Of a stretch of 64,000 nucleotides of DNA, positions 29,031-37,192 are shown in pieces; position 1 is the first letter of the stretch, and each line of letters begins with the position of its first letter. Origin of the DNA: Methylomarinum vadi (GTDB lineage: Bacteria > Pseudomonadota > Gammaproteobacteria > Methylococcales > Methylomonadaceae); the NCBI RefSeq assembly GCF_000733935.1, contig NZ_JPON01000001.1:124001-188000 (forward strand), in the 5' to 3' direction. Both the position numbers and the translations under genes were made by a program. The notes below the pieces were generated by a model. That model was not told the origin of the DNA. It did no database searches and was given only the letters and a program-made list of their open reading frames with translations.

Positions 29031-29534
29031 ATTAAATGTCCTGAATGTAACCATGAAATTTCCGATAAGGCGGTGTCCTGTATTAACTGCGGGAACCCGA
29101 TTGCCGAAAACGATGTTCAGCATCATCGCCTTGATGCCGCCTGGCAAACCGTTACCAAATCCAGAACGCCGATCAATGTGTTTGCGTTGGCCATGATGTC
29201 TTGTGCCTCAATTTTAGGCATCAGCGCTACGGCAATTGATGGTGTTTGTGATTTAACGGCATTTAAATATACCTTGCATATTTTTCTTGCCGTTTCCGGA
29301 ATGTTTTTTGCTACGATCCTGTTTTGTCGAAAAGGGATGTATCACCCTCAAGATATTGCAAAAGCGAAACAAGAGGGTTGGGAGGAAAGTGGAGAGGACA
29401 AGCCAGTTATTGCGGCGGTTCTTATTTGTTTGATGTTGCTTTTTTATGGGCTCTATCAATTGCGCGTGCTTGAAACGCAAGAAAATATATCTTTGAAAAA
29501 ATTAAAAATCGGCGAGTGCGTGAACCAAGCCTAA
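29031..29534 (+). CDS. Zinc-ribbon membrane protein, unusual start
   Basis: The protein begins with a zinc ribbon, KCPECNH...SCINCGNP, followed by two membrane segments (about residues 50-75 and 85-105) and a third near the C-terminus. The first cysteine pair lies upstream of the only near-canonical start (GTG 29073). In-frame codons before it are ATT (29031), ACG (29022) and others, with GGAGGT at 29013-29018. I place the start at the ATT, a rare initiation codon, because it keeps both cysteine pairs. A mutated ATG is equally possible. The function is unknown. Confidence 0.6.
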   Translation: MKCPECNHEISDKAVSCINCGNPIAENDVQHHRLDAAWQTVTKSRTPINVFALAMMSCASILGISATAIDGVCDLTAFKYTLHIFLAVSGMFFATILFCRKGMYHPQDIAKAKQEGWEESGEDKPVIAAVLICLMLLFYGLYQLRVLETQENISLKKLKIGECVNQA

Positions 29535-29617
29535 ATTAAACCATTTCTCATCTGGTCTTCAGGTTGAGATTGTTTTTTTCTTCTCCAATACACAGCGGAA
29601 TCATAACGTTGAAAACA

Positions 29618-29647
29618 GTTAATTTGGCCATCCTTGGCCAAATTAAC
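29618..29647. terminator. Terminator between zinc-ribbon gene and SHOCT gene
   Basis: GTTAATTTGGCCA pairs perfectly with TGGCCAAATTAAC over TCCT. On the minus strand a TGTTTTC stretch follows, so it mainly serves the leftward SHOCT gene. It lies between convergent genes. Confidence 0.75.
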
Positions 29648-29707
29648 GTATAAGCATTATTCCTGGAACGAGTGACCCCGCAAAGCACAGCAGCCAGCGT
29701 CTTGTCA

Positions 29708-30529
29708 TCAGAGACGTTGCAATAACTCTCCCTTCTTTTGGGCGAATTCTTCGTCGGTCAGAATTCCCTTGGCGTGCAGATCTCCCAGACGTTCCAGAGA
29801 AGAAAAGATATCTTCCTCAGAAGCGGTTGCCGAGCTTGCTTCCGAAGGTGTATTTATTGATTTAGCTGCGGTTGCAGATCGTGGTTGTTTTGTCGGTTTG
29901 CCATCGATGGAAAGAACAGGTAGGTCGGCTAGATTCACCGTACCGTATTGGCTGGTAAACAAGATCGATCCCCCAGCCCCTTGTTGCTGAGAAAAGCCGC
30001 CTATTTGATGGTCGAGGGTGTCATAGAGCCAAACTTGTTCATTGGTCTCGACCGCAAGTCGGTGCGAATTGGCGAAATAGGCGTAACGGACATGGTTTTG
30101 ACTGCCTGTGGCACTCGGAATGCCCAGATCCTTCGGCCACCAGTGACTTTTAGGATCGGGGACAAAAAGACTCGATTCGCCCATGGGGGCTCCCGCCACT
30201 TGGGATTGTTGACCGCCACCGCTTTGGCTTTGCGATTGAAAACTGCCGCTACGCAGTAGGCCGGGCTGGTTGGCGAGAATACCCGAAATTTCCGAACATA
30301 GAGTGTCGATTCGATTCTTCAGGGAATAATTGAACATGTCGCCAAGCATTAGCATGCCGCCTTGCATCCATTGACCGGAGCCGGCAAACTCGGGATGATT
30401 GAATTGAGCCATGGTTCCGTTGCCGTTGAGTACCGCAATTAGCATATGCGTGACTGCATCTGGGCTGAAACCATAGCGTTGAGACAGATCGTTTACGATC
30501 TGTTGACCTTTTGAGGTAAGCTGTTGCAT
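29708..30529 (-). CDS. SHOCT-domain protein
   Basis: 273 residues from ATG 30529; an upstream extension in frame looks non-coding. The last 30 residues form a SHOCT motif (LERLGDLHAKGILTDEEFAQKKGELL), a short helical domain found at the end of many oligomeric or membrane-associated proteins. The N-terminal 60 residues look like a helix-turn-helix-like fold. The middle holds a Gln/Ser/Gly-rich linker and a domain with YAYFANSHRLAVETNEQVWLYDTLDHQIGG. The function is unknown. Confidence 0.7.
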   Translation of the reverse strand: MQQLTSKGQQIVNDLSQRYGFSPDAVTHMLIAVLNGNGTMAQFNHPEFAGSGQWMQGGMLMLGDMFNYSLKNRIDTLCSEISGILANQPGLLRSGSFQSQSQSGGGQQSQVAGAPMGESSLFVPDPKSHWWPKDLGIPSATGSQNHVRYAYFANSHRLAVETNEQVWLYDTLDHQIGGFSQQQGAGGSILFTSQYGTVNLADLPVLSIDGKPTKQPRSATAAKSINTPSEASSATASEEDIFSSLERLGDLHAKGILTDEEFAQKKGELLQRL

Positions 30530-31025
30530 AACAATACCACTTGAATTAAGTGTTGTGATTAGGCACTGTCGGCCCGTGCCTAATGAAATAATTGATCGGA
30601 TAAACGGATTTTGTCGATAACATGCTTTGGGCCAAGCCGACAGCCGAAGAATGATGTCGCATAGCAACCGTTATGGAAAACTAAGTCAAAGTGATATTGG
30701 CATCAATGCCGTATCATTCTATGACCATTTGGAACGTAAGAAATTTTTCCTCTCCCATTCAATGACATGTTTTGCCGGCTATGATGAGACAACTCGGTCT
30801 TGCCGCGAGTTGAGAACATAACGTCTTAAAACCGTTCCCTTTTAAAGGAGAACGGAGAGAAAGCATCAGCAGACGCCCGTATAACTTCAAACTAGCGGCT
30901 ACATATTGATGAATACTTCATCCGAGAACTTTCCTAAAGATTCTGTTCCTTTACCGACACTTCCTTGTGCCGGGATAGTCACCGTTTTGGATTTGGCAAC
31001 CATCAAATAAGGAACTTCCGAAATC

Positions 31026-31757
31026 TTACAACGTGAAAAGGTGGCTGATCTTTTGCAACAATTTGGGGCCGATGCCTTTTATTTTTTTCAACTCATCGAA
31101 ACTTTCGAAAGGCCTTTTCCGGATAATATGTTCCGCCAATTTTTTCGAAACACCCTTGATTGCAGCAATATCCTGGTATGAGGCCGTATTCAACGATAAG
31201 GCCGTATTGGCGCTTTCCGATTTTTTCGGGTTTGTCTTGTCTGCTTTGCTTTCAACAGGCTGTGATTGCGCTTTTTCCTCGGAAACAGGCAATGGTTTCT
31301 TTTCGGCAAAGCGCACATTAATGACGTTATCGGTTTCACTACGAGTTATGGCTGGTTTTGCCACGACGACATAAGGCAGCGCGAAGTTGACAAAATCCCG
31401 GGTTGCATAACCGGTGCCGGTCCATTCACGCAGCATCAGAGTCAGAAACCAGGTTCCTTCCGGCGGTTCTTGATAAACAAGGTCATAACGGCAGTTGGCT
31501 AGAAAATGTTGGCCGGCGATTTCTCCGATCGTTGTGCCTGCCACAGCGATTCCGTTAAAACCTAATCCCGCATAAGGTTGTTTTAATGCCCACAGTTCGA
31601 TGGATAAGGTGCCACTCAGATTGTCCATATCCCGTTGATTGGCAATTTGAGCTATATCGATAATGACACGATTATTTTGAATTCGATAGCCGCAATTTCC
31701 GATTAACGCAACATCGGAAGAGCCATGGCTGTTGGCTTGAGGTTGGCTTGCATTCAT
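31026..31757 (-). CDS. Helix-hairpin-helix protein
   Basis: 243 residues. The first 130 form an unrecognised beta-rich domain. A Lys/Ser/Glu-rich linker follows (about 155-190), and the last 55 residues carry two helix-hairpin-helix motifs of ComEA type (NTASYQDIAAIKGVSKKLAEHI and ELKKIKGIGPKLLQKI), which usually bind DNA or mediate protein contacts. No signal peptide is seen. It is transcribed away from the transporter gene across a very AT-rich 326-bp gap (31758-32083) with no other feature. Confidence 0.7.
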   Translation of the reverse strand: MNASQPQANSHGSSDVALIGNCGYRIQNNRVIIDIAQIANQRDMDNLSGTLSIELWALKQPYAGLGFNGIAVAGTTIGEIAGQHFLANCRYDLVYQEPPEGTWFLTLMLREWTGTGYATRDFVNFALPYVVVAKPAITRSETDNVINVRFAEKKPLPVSEEKAQSQPVESKADKTNPKKSESANTALSLNTASYQDIAAIKGVSKKLAEHIIRKRPFESFDELKKIKGIGPKLLQKISHLFTL

Positions 31758-32083
31758 GACAAATCTCCAAAGTTATAAAGTACATATTTTATTATAACTA
31801 TTTAAAAAAATATAATTTATTTAAAGTTTAAAAGGGTTATTTGTTTGTTTTATTGATGCACCAAATAAGTGCATATATAACCGAGTGTTATTCTATGTAA
31901 TTATAGAATTTTATAATTTTTTATTGTTTGCTGGTTAGATCGTAAAAGATGCGTAATCTTAATGGGTTAAATAATATTAAATCGATATTATTTTTTGTGT
32001 TTGTGAGCCAATTTGGTGCAATTTTTAATTGTTTTTTATAACTTATCTCGTGACATATTTCCTACTAATCTAGTGGTTAAATT

Positions 32084-32956
32084 ATGAATGCAAAATCACT
32101 GATAATATTTATGGTCATTTTGATCGGTCTTATTTTTAATCAGGGACATGAATTTTCCTATTTGATTAAATATCTATTGATGGCGATGCTTTTTTTTCCG
32201 TTTCTGACGATTTCCCCGCCAAAGGACGGGAAAGTCTATTGGCATGTGTTAGCGCAATTTGCTGCAATGGCCTTATTGAGCTTGACTGTTTATTGGATGT
32301 TAGTGAACTGGGATCATCAATTGTCGACCATCGCTTTTTTGTTGGCATTTACCCCTACGGCTACCGCGGCGCCGGTCGTTATTCGCTTATTAAGGAAAAA
32401 TGTGGAATATGTGGTTTTGGCGGTTGTTGTTACCAACCTGTTCGTTGCGCTGTTGTTGCCGTTTGTATTGAGCATTATTAATCCCGGCGAAGTGAATATC
32501 GTCTTTGCCGGTATGTTGTTTTCAACATTCATGGTGGTTTTCCTGCCGCTGGTTTTGGCGCAATTGGTTAAATTTTATTTCAGAGAGCTCGCCAATAAAC
32601 TGGTATTGATGAATCAACTTCCTTTTTTGATTTGGATGGCCGTTTTATACTTGGCGACTTCAAAGGCATCGGCTTATTTGTTCGGCCATGCCACTTCATT
32701 TAGATTATTTGGCGAGATTGCCTTGGTCTCGTTGGTGATGTGCGGTTTCAATTTTTTATTGGGGCGCTACTTAGGCGGAAAACGGTACGCTGTCGAAGCG
32801 AGCCAGGCTTTAGGACAAAAAAACACCCTTTTCATGGCCTGGGTGGCTTTGGAATACGTTAGTCACTATGCGGCTTTAGGTCCGGTTTGTTATTTGGTTT
32901 TCCAGAATATCTATAATTCGATTCTGCTAAACCAAAGGAATAATCACGTTAATTGA
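32084..32956 (+). CDS. Bile acid:sodium symporter-like (BASS) membrane protein
   Basis: 290 residues with eight to ten hydrophobic segments. LLAFTPTATAAPVVIRLL and the C-terminal LGQKNTLFMAWVAL resemble the two discontinuous helices of BASS-type secondary transporters. The substrate is unknown; relatives carry organic anions or pantothenate with sodium. The ATG at 32084 has no obvious ribosome site. A CCCGGC/GCCGGG hairpin lies 24 bp after the stop. Confidence 0.65.
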   Translation: MNAKSLIIFMVILIGLIFNQGHEFSYLIKYLLMAMLFFPFLTISPPKDGKVYWHVLAQFAAMALLSLTVYWMLVNWDHQLSTIAFLLAFTPTATAAPVVIRLLRKNVEYVVLAVVVTNLFVALLLPFVLSIINPGEVNIVFAGMLFSTFMVVFLPLVLAQLVKFYFRELANKLVLMNQLPFLIWMAVLYLATSKASAYLFGHATSFRLFGEIALVSLVMCGFNFLLGRYLGGKRYAVEASQALGQKNTLFMAWVALEYVSHYAALGPVCYLVFQNIYNSILLNQRNNHVN

Positions 32957-32979
32957 GTATTTAATCATTGGGTAAATCC

Positions 32980-32994
32980 CCCGGCTATGCCGGG
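32980..32994. terminator. Hairpin after the BASS gene
   Basis: CCCGGC-TAT-GCCGGG, a short GC-rich stem without a T tract. It could be a weak terminator or part of the repeat that follows. Confidence 0.4.
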
Positions 32995-33028
32995 AAGACT
33001 CTTATAGGTTTTCCGCGATAGTTGGTAG

Positions 33029-33110
33029 CCTGGATGCAGCGTAGCGGAATCCGGGAATTGCGTGGTTCCCAGGTCCCGCATTCCGCTAAGCTTCATGCGG
33101 TCTACGAGCC
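33029..33110. repeat. Long imperfect inverted repeat (REP/MITE-like)
   Basis: The left arm contains GCAGCGTAGCGGAATCCGGG and the right arm the complement of GAAGCTTAGCGGAATGCGGG, around a 20-nt centre. Such repeats are common intergenic elements in gammaproteobacteria. The remainder of 32957-33563 holds no gene; a second short CCGGCATTCCCTGCCGG hairpin lies near 33392-33408. Confidence 0.6.
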
Positions 33111-33563
33111 TATTTTGTTCCGACAGTTGAATTGGATGAAATCGTTATAAGCGAGATTATATCCGGCATCAAGAGAGCAGGATGAATATTTCGAGCATTT
33201 AAGCCGGATATGTGGTTTGGCCGCAAAAAAAGAGGCCTTTGATGGCGTAACTCAATAAACTCTCGGCTATGCAGGAGGTAACGTAATTCATCCTCTTTCT
33301 TATCTTTTTTACACAAATGTTGTCATGCCCGCCGGAAGTAGGGAATTTAATGCTAGGGAGGATGCTCTCAAAACATCCCTGTCGCCTGGATACCGGCATT
33401 CCCTGCCGGAATGAAGGGCTTATGGATAAAGGATGCTTTTTACTAAACCAGGCTCAATCTAACGGCTCCTTCGGCACGCCCCTTTTCCGGACTAAAGCCT
33501 AATTTAATCACCCGCAGTTATAATAGATACTATGGCTATGTTCGTTGAGATAAGGGAGGAAAG

Positions 33564-34259
33564 ATGAGTACAGTGTTAATTACCGGCGCAAATCGCGGGT
33601 TGGGTTTGGAGTTTTGCAGACAATATGCCCAAGCGGGGTGGACCGTGCTGGCTTGTTGCCGGCACCCCGAGCAGGCGCGGCAATTGAACAAACTCGCCGA
33701 GCAAAATTCACGGGTTCATGTTCATAAAATGGATGTCACCCATCATACCGATATAGATCAGTTGGCAAATCAATTGTCTGATGTGCCGATTGATGTTTTG
33801 ATCGCCAATACCGGAGTTTATGGCGATTCCAGTCGTCATGGCTTCGGAAATTTGAATTATGAGGCCTGGCGCAACACCCTGGAAACCAACGTGCTGGGGG
33901 TGGTGAAGGTTGCGGAAGCATTTACTTCTCATCTGCAGCGTGCTAACAAGCCATTAATCGCCGCCGTCAGTAGCCAGATGGGTAGTATCGCCGATAATTC
34001 GAGCGGCGGTAGTATTCTGTACCGTTCCAGTAAGGCAGCCTTGAATGCGGCGATGAAATCCTTGGCAGTGGATTTGGGAAGTTCGGGGATTGGCGTCTTG
34101 ATCTTTCACCCTGGCTGGGTGAAAACCGACATGGGAGGGGCTAACGCTTTAATCGATGCCGAAACCAGCGTTGCCGGCATGATTCAGCAAATCGATGGTT
34201 TTTCGTTGTCCGCAACCGGCAGTTTTTTGAAATACGACGGAACGTCGCTGCCTTGGTGA
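33564..34259 (+). CDS. Short-chain dehydrogenase/reductase
   Basis: 231 residues of the classical SDR fold. TGANRGLG (residues 7-14) binds the dinucleotide, D57 fits the adenine-binding position, and S136/S137, Y153 and K157 (YRSSK) form the catalytic set. The usual NNAG is NTGV (82-85). It resembles the CsgA-like group of NAD(P)-dependent oxidoreductases; the substrate is unknown. An AGGGAGGAAAG ribosome site is well placed. It is a single gene. Confidence 0.85.
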   Translation: MSTVLITGANRGLGLEFCRQYAQAGWTVLACCRHPEQARQLNKLAEQNSRVHVHKMDVTHHTDIDQLANQLSDVPIDVLIANTGVYGDSSRHGFGNLNYEAWRNTLETNVLGVVKVAEAFTSHLQRANKPLIAAVSSQMGSIADNSSGGSILYRSSKAALNAAMKSLAVDLGSSGIGVLIFHPGWVKTDMGGANALIDAETSVAGMIQQIDGFSLSATGSFLKYDGTSLPW

Positions 34260-34358
34260 CTTGATTGGCATTGCACAGTAAATTTGCTTCGTTAATTGAT
34301 GGTTCCGCGTGGCGGTGGTTAGGTTGCAGGCAACTATTACGGTGCAAATGCCGTTGCT

Positions 34359-34505
34359 TTAAGCGGTAAGAAAATCATCTGAATCAAAATCGAAATCGTA
34401 AGTCATAATTTCTTCTTCGGGGTATTCGCTCCATTCAATGTGATCCGCTAGCGGAAGATCGTCCATGTGCTCATAATCGATGTCATTGTGGTTCGCTTCG
34501 TTCAT
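34359..34505 (-). CDS. Small highly acidic protein (48 aa)
   Basis: ATG at 34505 behind GGAG with 7-nt spacing, stop at 34359. The product, beginning MNEANHNDIDYEHMDD and ending DFDFDSDDFLTA, has roughly 19 Asp/Glu among 48 residues and almost no basic residues. The coding-like composition and the ribosome site support it. No family is recognised. Extreme acidity is a feature of DNA-mimic and chaperone-like small proteins, but that is only an analogy. Confidence 0.5.
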   Translation of the reverse strand: MNEANHNDIDYEHMDDLPLADHIEWSEYPEEEIMTYDFDFDSDDFLTA

Positions 34506-34731
34506 GTTATATCTCCGGTCACTTTAATAAAGTTTCGGTTCCAAATTAACGTTGGTTCATGGAAAAAGCTATTGTACTTTGGTACAAATTGCCAATCGTT
34601 TTACGGGAAATGTGAAATCGCTCTCTCTTTGCTAAAACCGGATAAAAAATAACTGATTAAGCTTGGAAACTTGCCAGGGTTATTTGCTGTCTTGTTTAAT
34701 ATTTTCTTTGTTAGCTGTCAGCGTGAGTGCC

Positions 34732-35325
34732 ATGAAAACCTCAATGTCGAATCATGAAGCGGATTTGTTTGCCAAAGAAATGGCGGATGTTAAGCCAATG
34801 GTCACGGCTGATAGGGTATTATTGAAACAGCCTTTGAGCGATGAGCCGGGTTTGCAATACAGGCGGGAAAAAGCTGAAATCGAGGGGCGGGAGGAAAGAT
34901 ATCCTTTGTCGTTGGTGCTTAGAAAAAAACTGTCCGCGGATGACTGGTTGAGTTTTAAACGTGACGGCATTCAGATCGGTGTGAGCAAGAATTTACGCAC
35001 CGGCAAATATCCCCAGGAAGCTACGTTGAATCTAAATCGCAAAACTCCACAACAGGCGCGTGGCGAACTGATGCAGTTTGTCGATGATTGCGAAGAAATG
35101 AATATTCGCAGTGTCTTGATTTTTTTCGGTCACGGCGGCAGCGGGATCTTATTGAAAAGCTATTTAGCGCAATGGTTGCCTGAATTGAAAACAGTCCAGG
35201 TATTCCACACCGCCTTAAAACATCATGGCGGTAGCGCGGCGATTTATGTCTTGTTGCGTAAAAGCGAACAGAAAAGAATGGAAAATCGGGAGCGCCATGC
35301 GGCAAGACTAGGAAAGGCTTTATAG
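34732..35325 (+). CDS. Smr-domain protein (SmrA-like)
   Basis: About 197 residues from the ATG at 34732; an upstream TTG extension would add a hydrophobic stretch not typical of the family. The N-terminal motif (HEADLFAKEMADVKPMVTADRV) and the C-terminal Smr fold match SmrA proteins, which are small nucleases related to the MutS2 C-terminus. The signature LDxH is changed to LNLN and the usual HGKG is GHGGSG (FGHGGSGILLKSYL). The catalytic Asp/His of the first motif are therefore missing, so nuclease activity may be lost. Confidence 0.75.
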   Translation: MKTSMSNHEADLFAKEMADVKPMVTADRVLLKQPLSDEPGLQYRREKAEIEGREERYPLSLVLRKKLSADDWLSFKRDGIQIGVSKNLRTGKYPQEATLNLNRKTPQQARGELMQFVDDCEEMNIRSVLIFFGHGGSGILLKSYLAQWLPELKTVQVFHTALKHHGGSAAIYVLLRKSEQKRMENRERHAARLGKAL

Positions 35326-35369
35326 ATTTGTTGCTTGTGTATAGAGGAAGGCGGTTGCATTCCCTTAAT

Positions 35370-35955
35370 TATCCATCATAAGGTTTAAACCACCGGCTTT
35401 AGCCGGTCAGCTTTAGCTGCGATAATTTGCCCAAGGAGGTGGCGATGGACTATAGATACGGCAGCCATACGGTTTACCAAATTGAGTATCATTTTGTTTG
35501 GGTTACGAAGTATCGTTATAAAGTGCTGAAGGATGAAATAGCCGAACGAGTGAGAGACTTGGTGCGGCAGACATGCGAAGCCTTTGAGATACGGATTATC
35601 AAAGGTGTCGTGAGCAAAGATCATGTGCACATTTTGGTGAGTGCGCCGCCGACTATGGCCCCAAGCGAAATCATGAGGCGAATCAAGGGACGAACTTCGA
35701 GCTATCTGTTCGAAGAGTTCCCGCACTTGAAAAAGCGATATTGGGGTCGACATTTTTGAGCCCGCGGTTATTTTTGCGCCACAGTGGGGCAAATGACTGA
35801 TGAGATGATAAAGCAATATTTGGAGCATCACTTTGAACCTAATCCAAACGATAATTTCAAGATGGAGCCCGACTAAGACGCGTCGTTTAGTCGACGCGTA
35901 TCCGGACTTTCAGTCCGTTATTGGAACCCACCCGCTTGAGCGGGTGGTTGTTTAG
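35370..35955 (+). mobile_element. IS200/IS605-family insertion sequence, copy C
   Basis: 586 bp, inserted 3' of TTAAT. Its right end (TTTAG) abuts the left end of copy D with no intervening base. Confidence 0.93.
35445..35876 (+). pseudogene. tnpA: IS200/IS605 TnpA, copy C, nonsense mutation
   Basis: As copies A and B: HUH intact, TGA at codon 105 (35757-35759), catalytic tyrosine not translated. Confidence 0.88.
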
Positions 35956-36541
35956 TATCCATCATAAGGTTTAAACCACCGGCTTTAGCCGGTCAGCTTT
36001 AGCTGCGATAATTTGCCCAAGGAGGTGGCGATGGACTATAGATACGGCAGCCATACGGTTTACCAAATTGAGTATCATTTTGTTTGGGTTACGAAGTATC
36101 GTTATAAAGTGCTGAAGGATGAAATAGCCGAACGAGTGAGAGACTTGGTGCGGCAGACATGCGAAGCCTTTGAGATACGGATTATCAAAGGTGTCGTGAG
36201 CAAAGATCATGTGCACATTTTGGTGAGTGCGCCGCCGACTATGGCCCCAAGCGAAATCATGAGGCGAATCAAGGGACGAACTTCGAGCTATCTGTTCGAA
36301 GAGTTCCCGCACTTGAAAAAGCGATATTGGGGTCGACATTTTTGGGCCCGCGGTTATTTTTGCGCCACAGTGGGGCAAATGACTGATGAGATGATAAAGC
36401 AATATTTGGAGCATCACTTTGAACCTAATCCAAACGATAATTTCAAGATGGAGCCCGACTAAGACGCGTCGTTTAGTCGACGCGTATCCGGACTTTCAGT
36501 CCGTTATTGGAACCCACCCGCTTGAGCGGGTGGTTGTTTAG
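35956..36541 (+). mobile_element. IS200/IS605-family insertion sequence, copy D (intact)
   Basis: 586 bp, head-to-tail with copy C. The C/D junction has the form of a right-end/left-end joint, as in the circular transposition intermediate of this family. The right end lies 11 bp before the lipoprotein start at 36553. Confidence 0.93.
36031..36462 (+). CDS. tnpA: IS200/IS605 TnpA transposase, intact copy
   Basis: 143 residues from ATG 36031 behind AAGGAGGTG. It is a Y1 HUH transposase: H60-V-H62, Trp at codon 105 (TGG) and the likely catalytic Y125 in MIKQYLEHH. It cuts and joins single-stranded DNA at hairpin-marked ends during replication. It is the only one of four copies without the TGA, so it is the probable source of transposase for the others. 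Confidence 0.92.
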   Translation: MDYRYGSHTVYQIEYHFVWVTKYRYKVLKDEIAERVRDLVRQTCEAFEIRIIKGVVSKDHVHILVSAPPTMAPSEIMRRIKGRTSSYLFEEFPHLKKRYWGRHFWARGYFCATVGQMTDEMIKQYLEHHFEPNPNDNFKMEPD

Positions 36542-36552
36542 TTTTTATTCGA

Positions 36553-37140
36553 ATGAAAATATACAAACTCGTCACAGCTATGCCATTTCTCATTCTGCAG
36601 GTGGGCTGCAGTGAATTTTATGGTTATCAGCCGCCTGCACCGGTTTATGGCGGGCAAGTCACCAATCCTTATGAAGACGAATTGGCGCGTACTTATCCTG
36701 ATACAAGCTTATCGCAACCCGGTTCTTCCCCTTCGGCAACGTCGCAGGATCTTGGAACTCAGGAACTAGAGCCGCTTCCCAAAGAAAACGTTTCCGTTCC
36801 GCCTCGCCCTCAGTCGCCTGCCGTGATTGCGCTGATGAGCGAATCTGACCGCAACCAGCGGGCCGGCGATTTGGATTCCGCGGTTGCGGTGTTGGAACGC
36901 GCATTGCGCATCGATCCGAGGAATCCAACCTTGACCTATAAATTGGCCGCATTGCGACTTAAGCAAGAAAAACCGCGACTCGCCGAAGATTTGGCGAAAA
37001 AAGCGGCGCTACTCGCGGCCGGCGATGGCGCATTGAAAAGAAAAAGCTGGTTGTTGATCTGCGAAGCGCGCAGGCGGCAGCAAAATTATCAAGGCGCCAA
37101 GGAGGCGCAAATTAAAGCGCAAAGCTTCGGCAATCCTTGA
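36553..37140 (+). CDS. TPR-containing lipoprotein
   Basis: 195 residues. Lipobox LQVGC puts the lipidated Cys at residue 19, indicating an envelope lipoprotein. A Pro/Ser-rich linker follows, then two or three tetratricopeptide-type helices (residues 95-190). The role is unknown; small TPR lipoproteins often serve envelope assembly. The IS200 copy D ends 11 bp upstream, so the native ribosome site and promoter have been displaced and no good ribosome site is now visible. Expression may depend on the insertion. Confidence 0.7.
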   Translation: MKIYKLVTAMPFLILQVGCSEFYGYQPPAPVYGGQVTNPYEDELARTYPDTSLSQPGSSPSATSQDLGTQELEPLPKENVSVPPRPQSPAVIALMSESDRNQRAGDLDSAVAVLERALRIDPRNPTLTYKLAALRLKQEKPRLAEDLAKKAALLAAGDGALKRKSWLLICEARRRQQNYQGAKEAQIKAQSFGNP

Positions 37141-37192
37141 CCAAAAAATCTGTCGTGGTAGGCTACTCCGATTTTGATGTTTACCGCATGCA

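Noticed and set aside
32980-33480. CRISPR-like impression from repeated short hairpins
   Set aside because: The hairpins differ in sequence and spacing; no regular repeat-spacer array and no cas gene are in the window.
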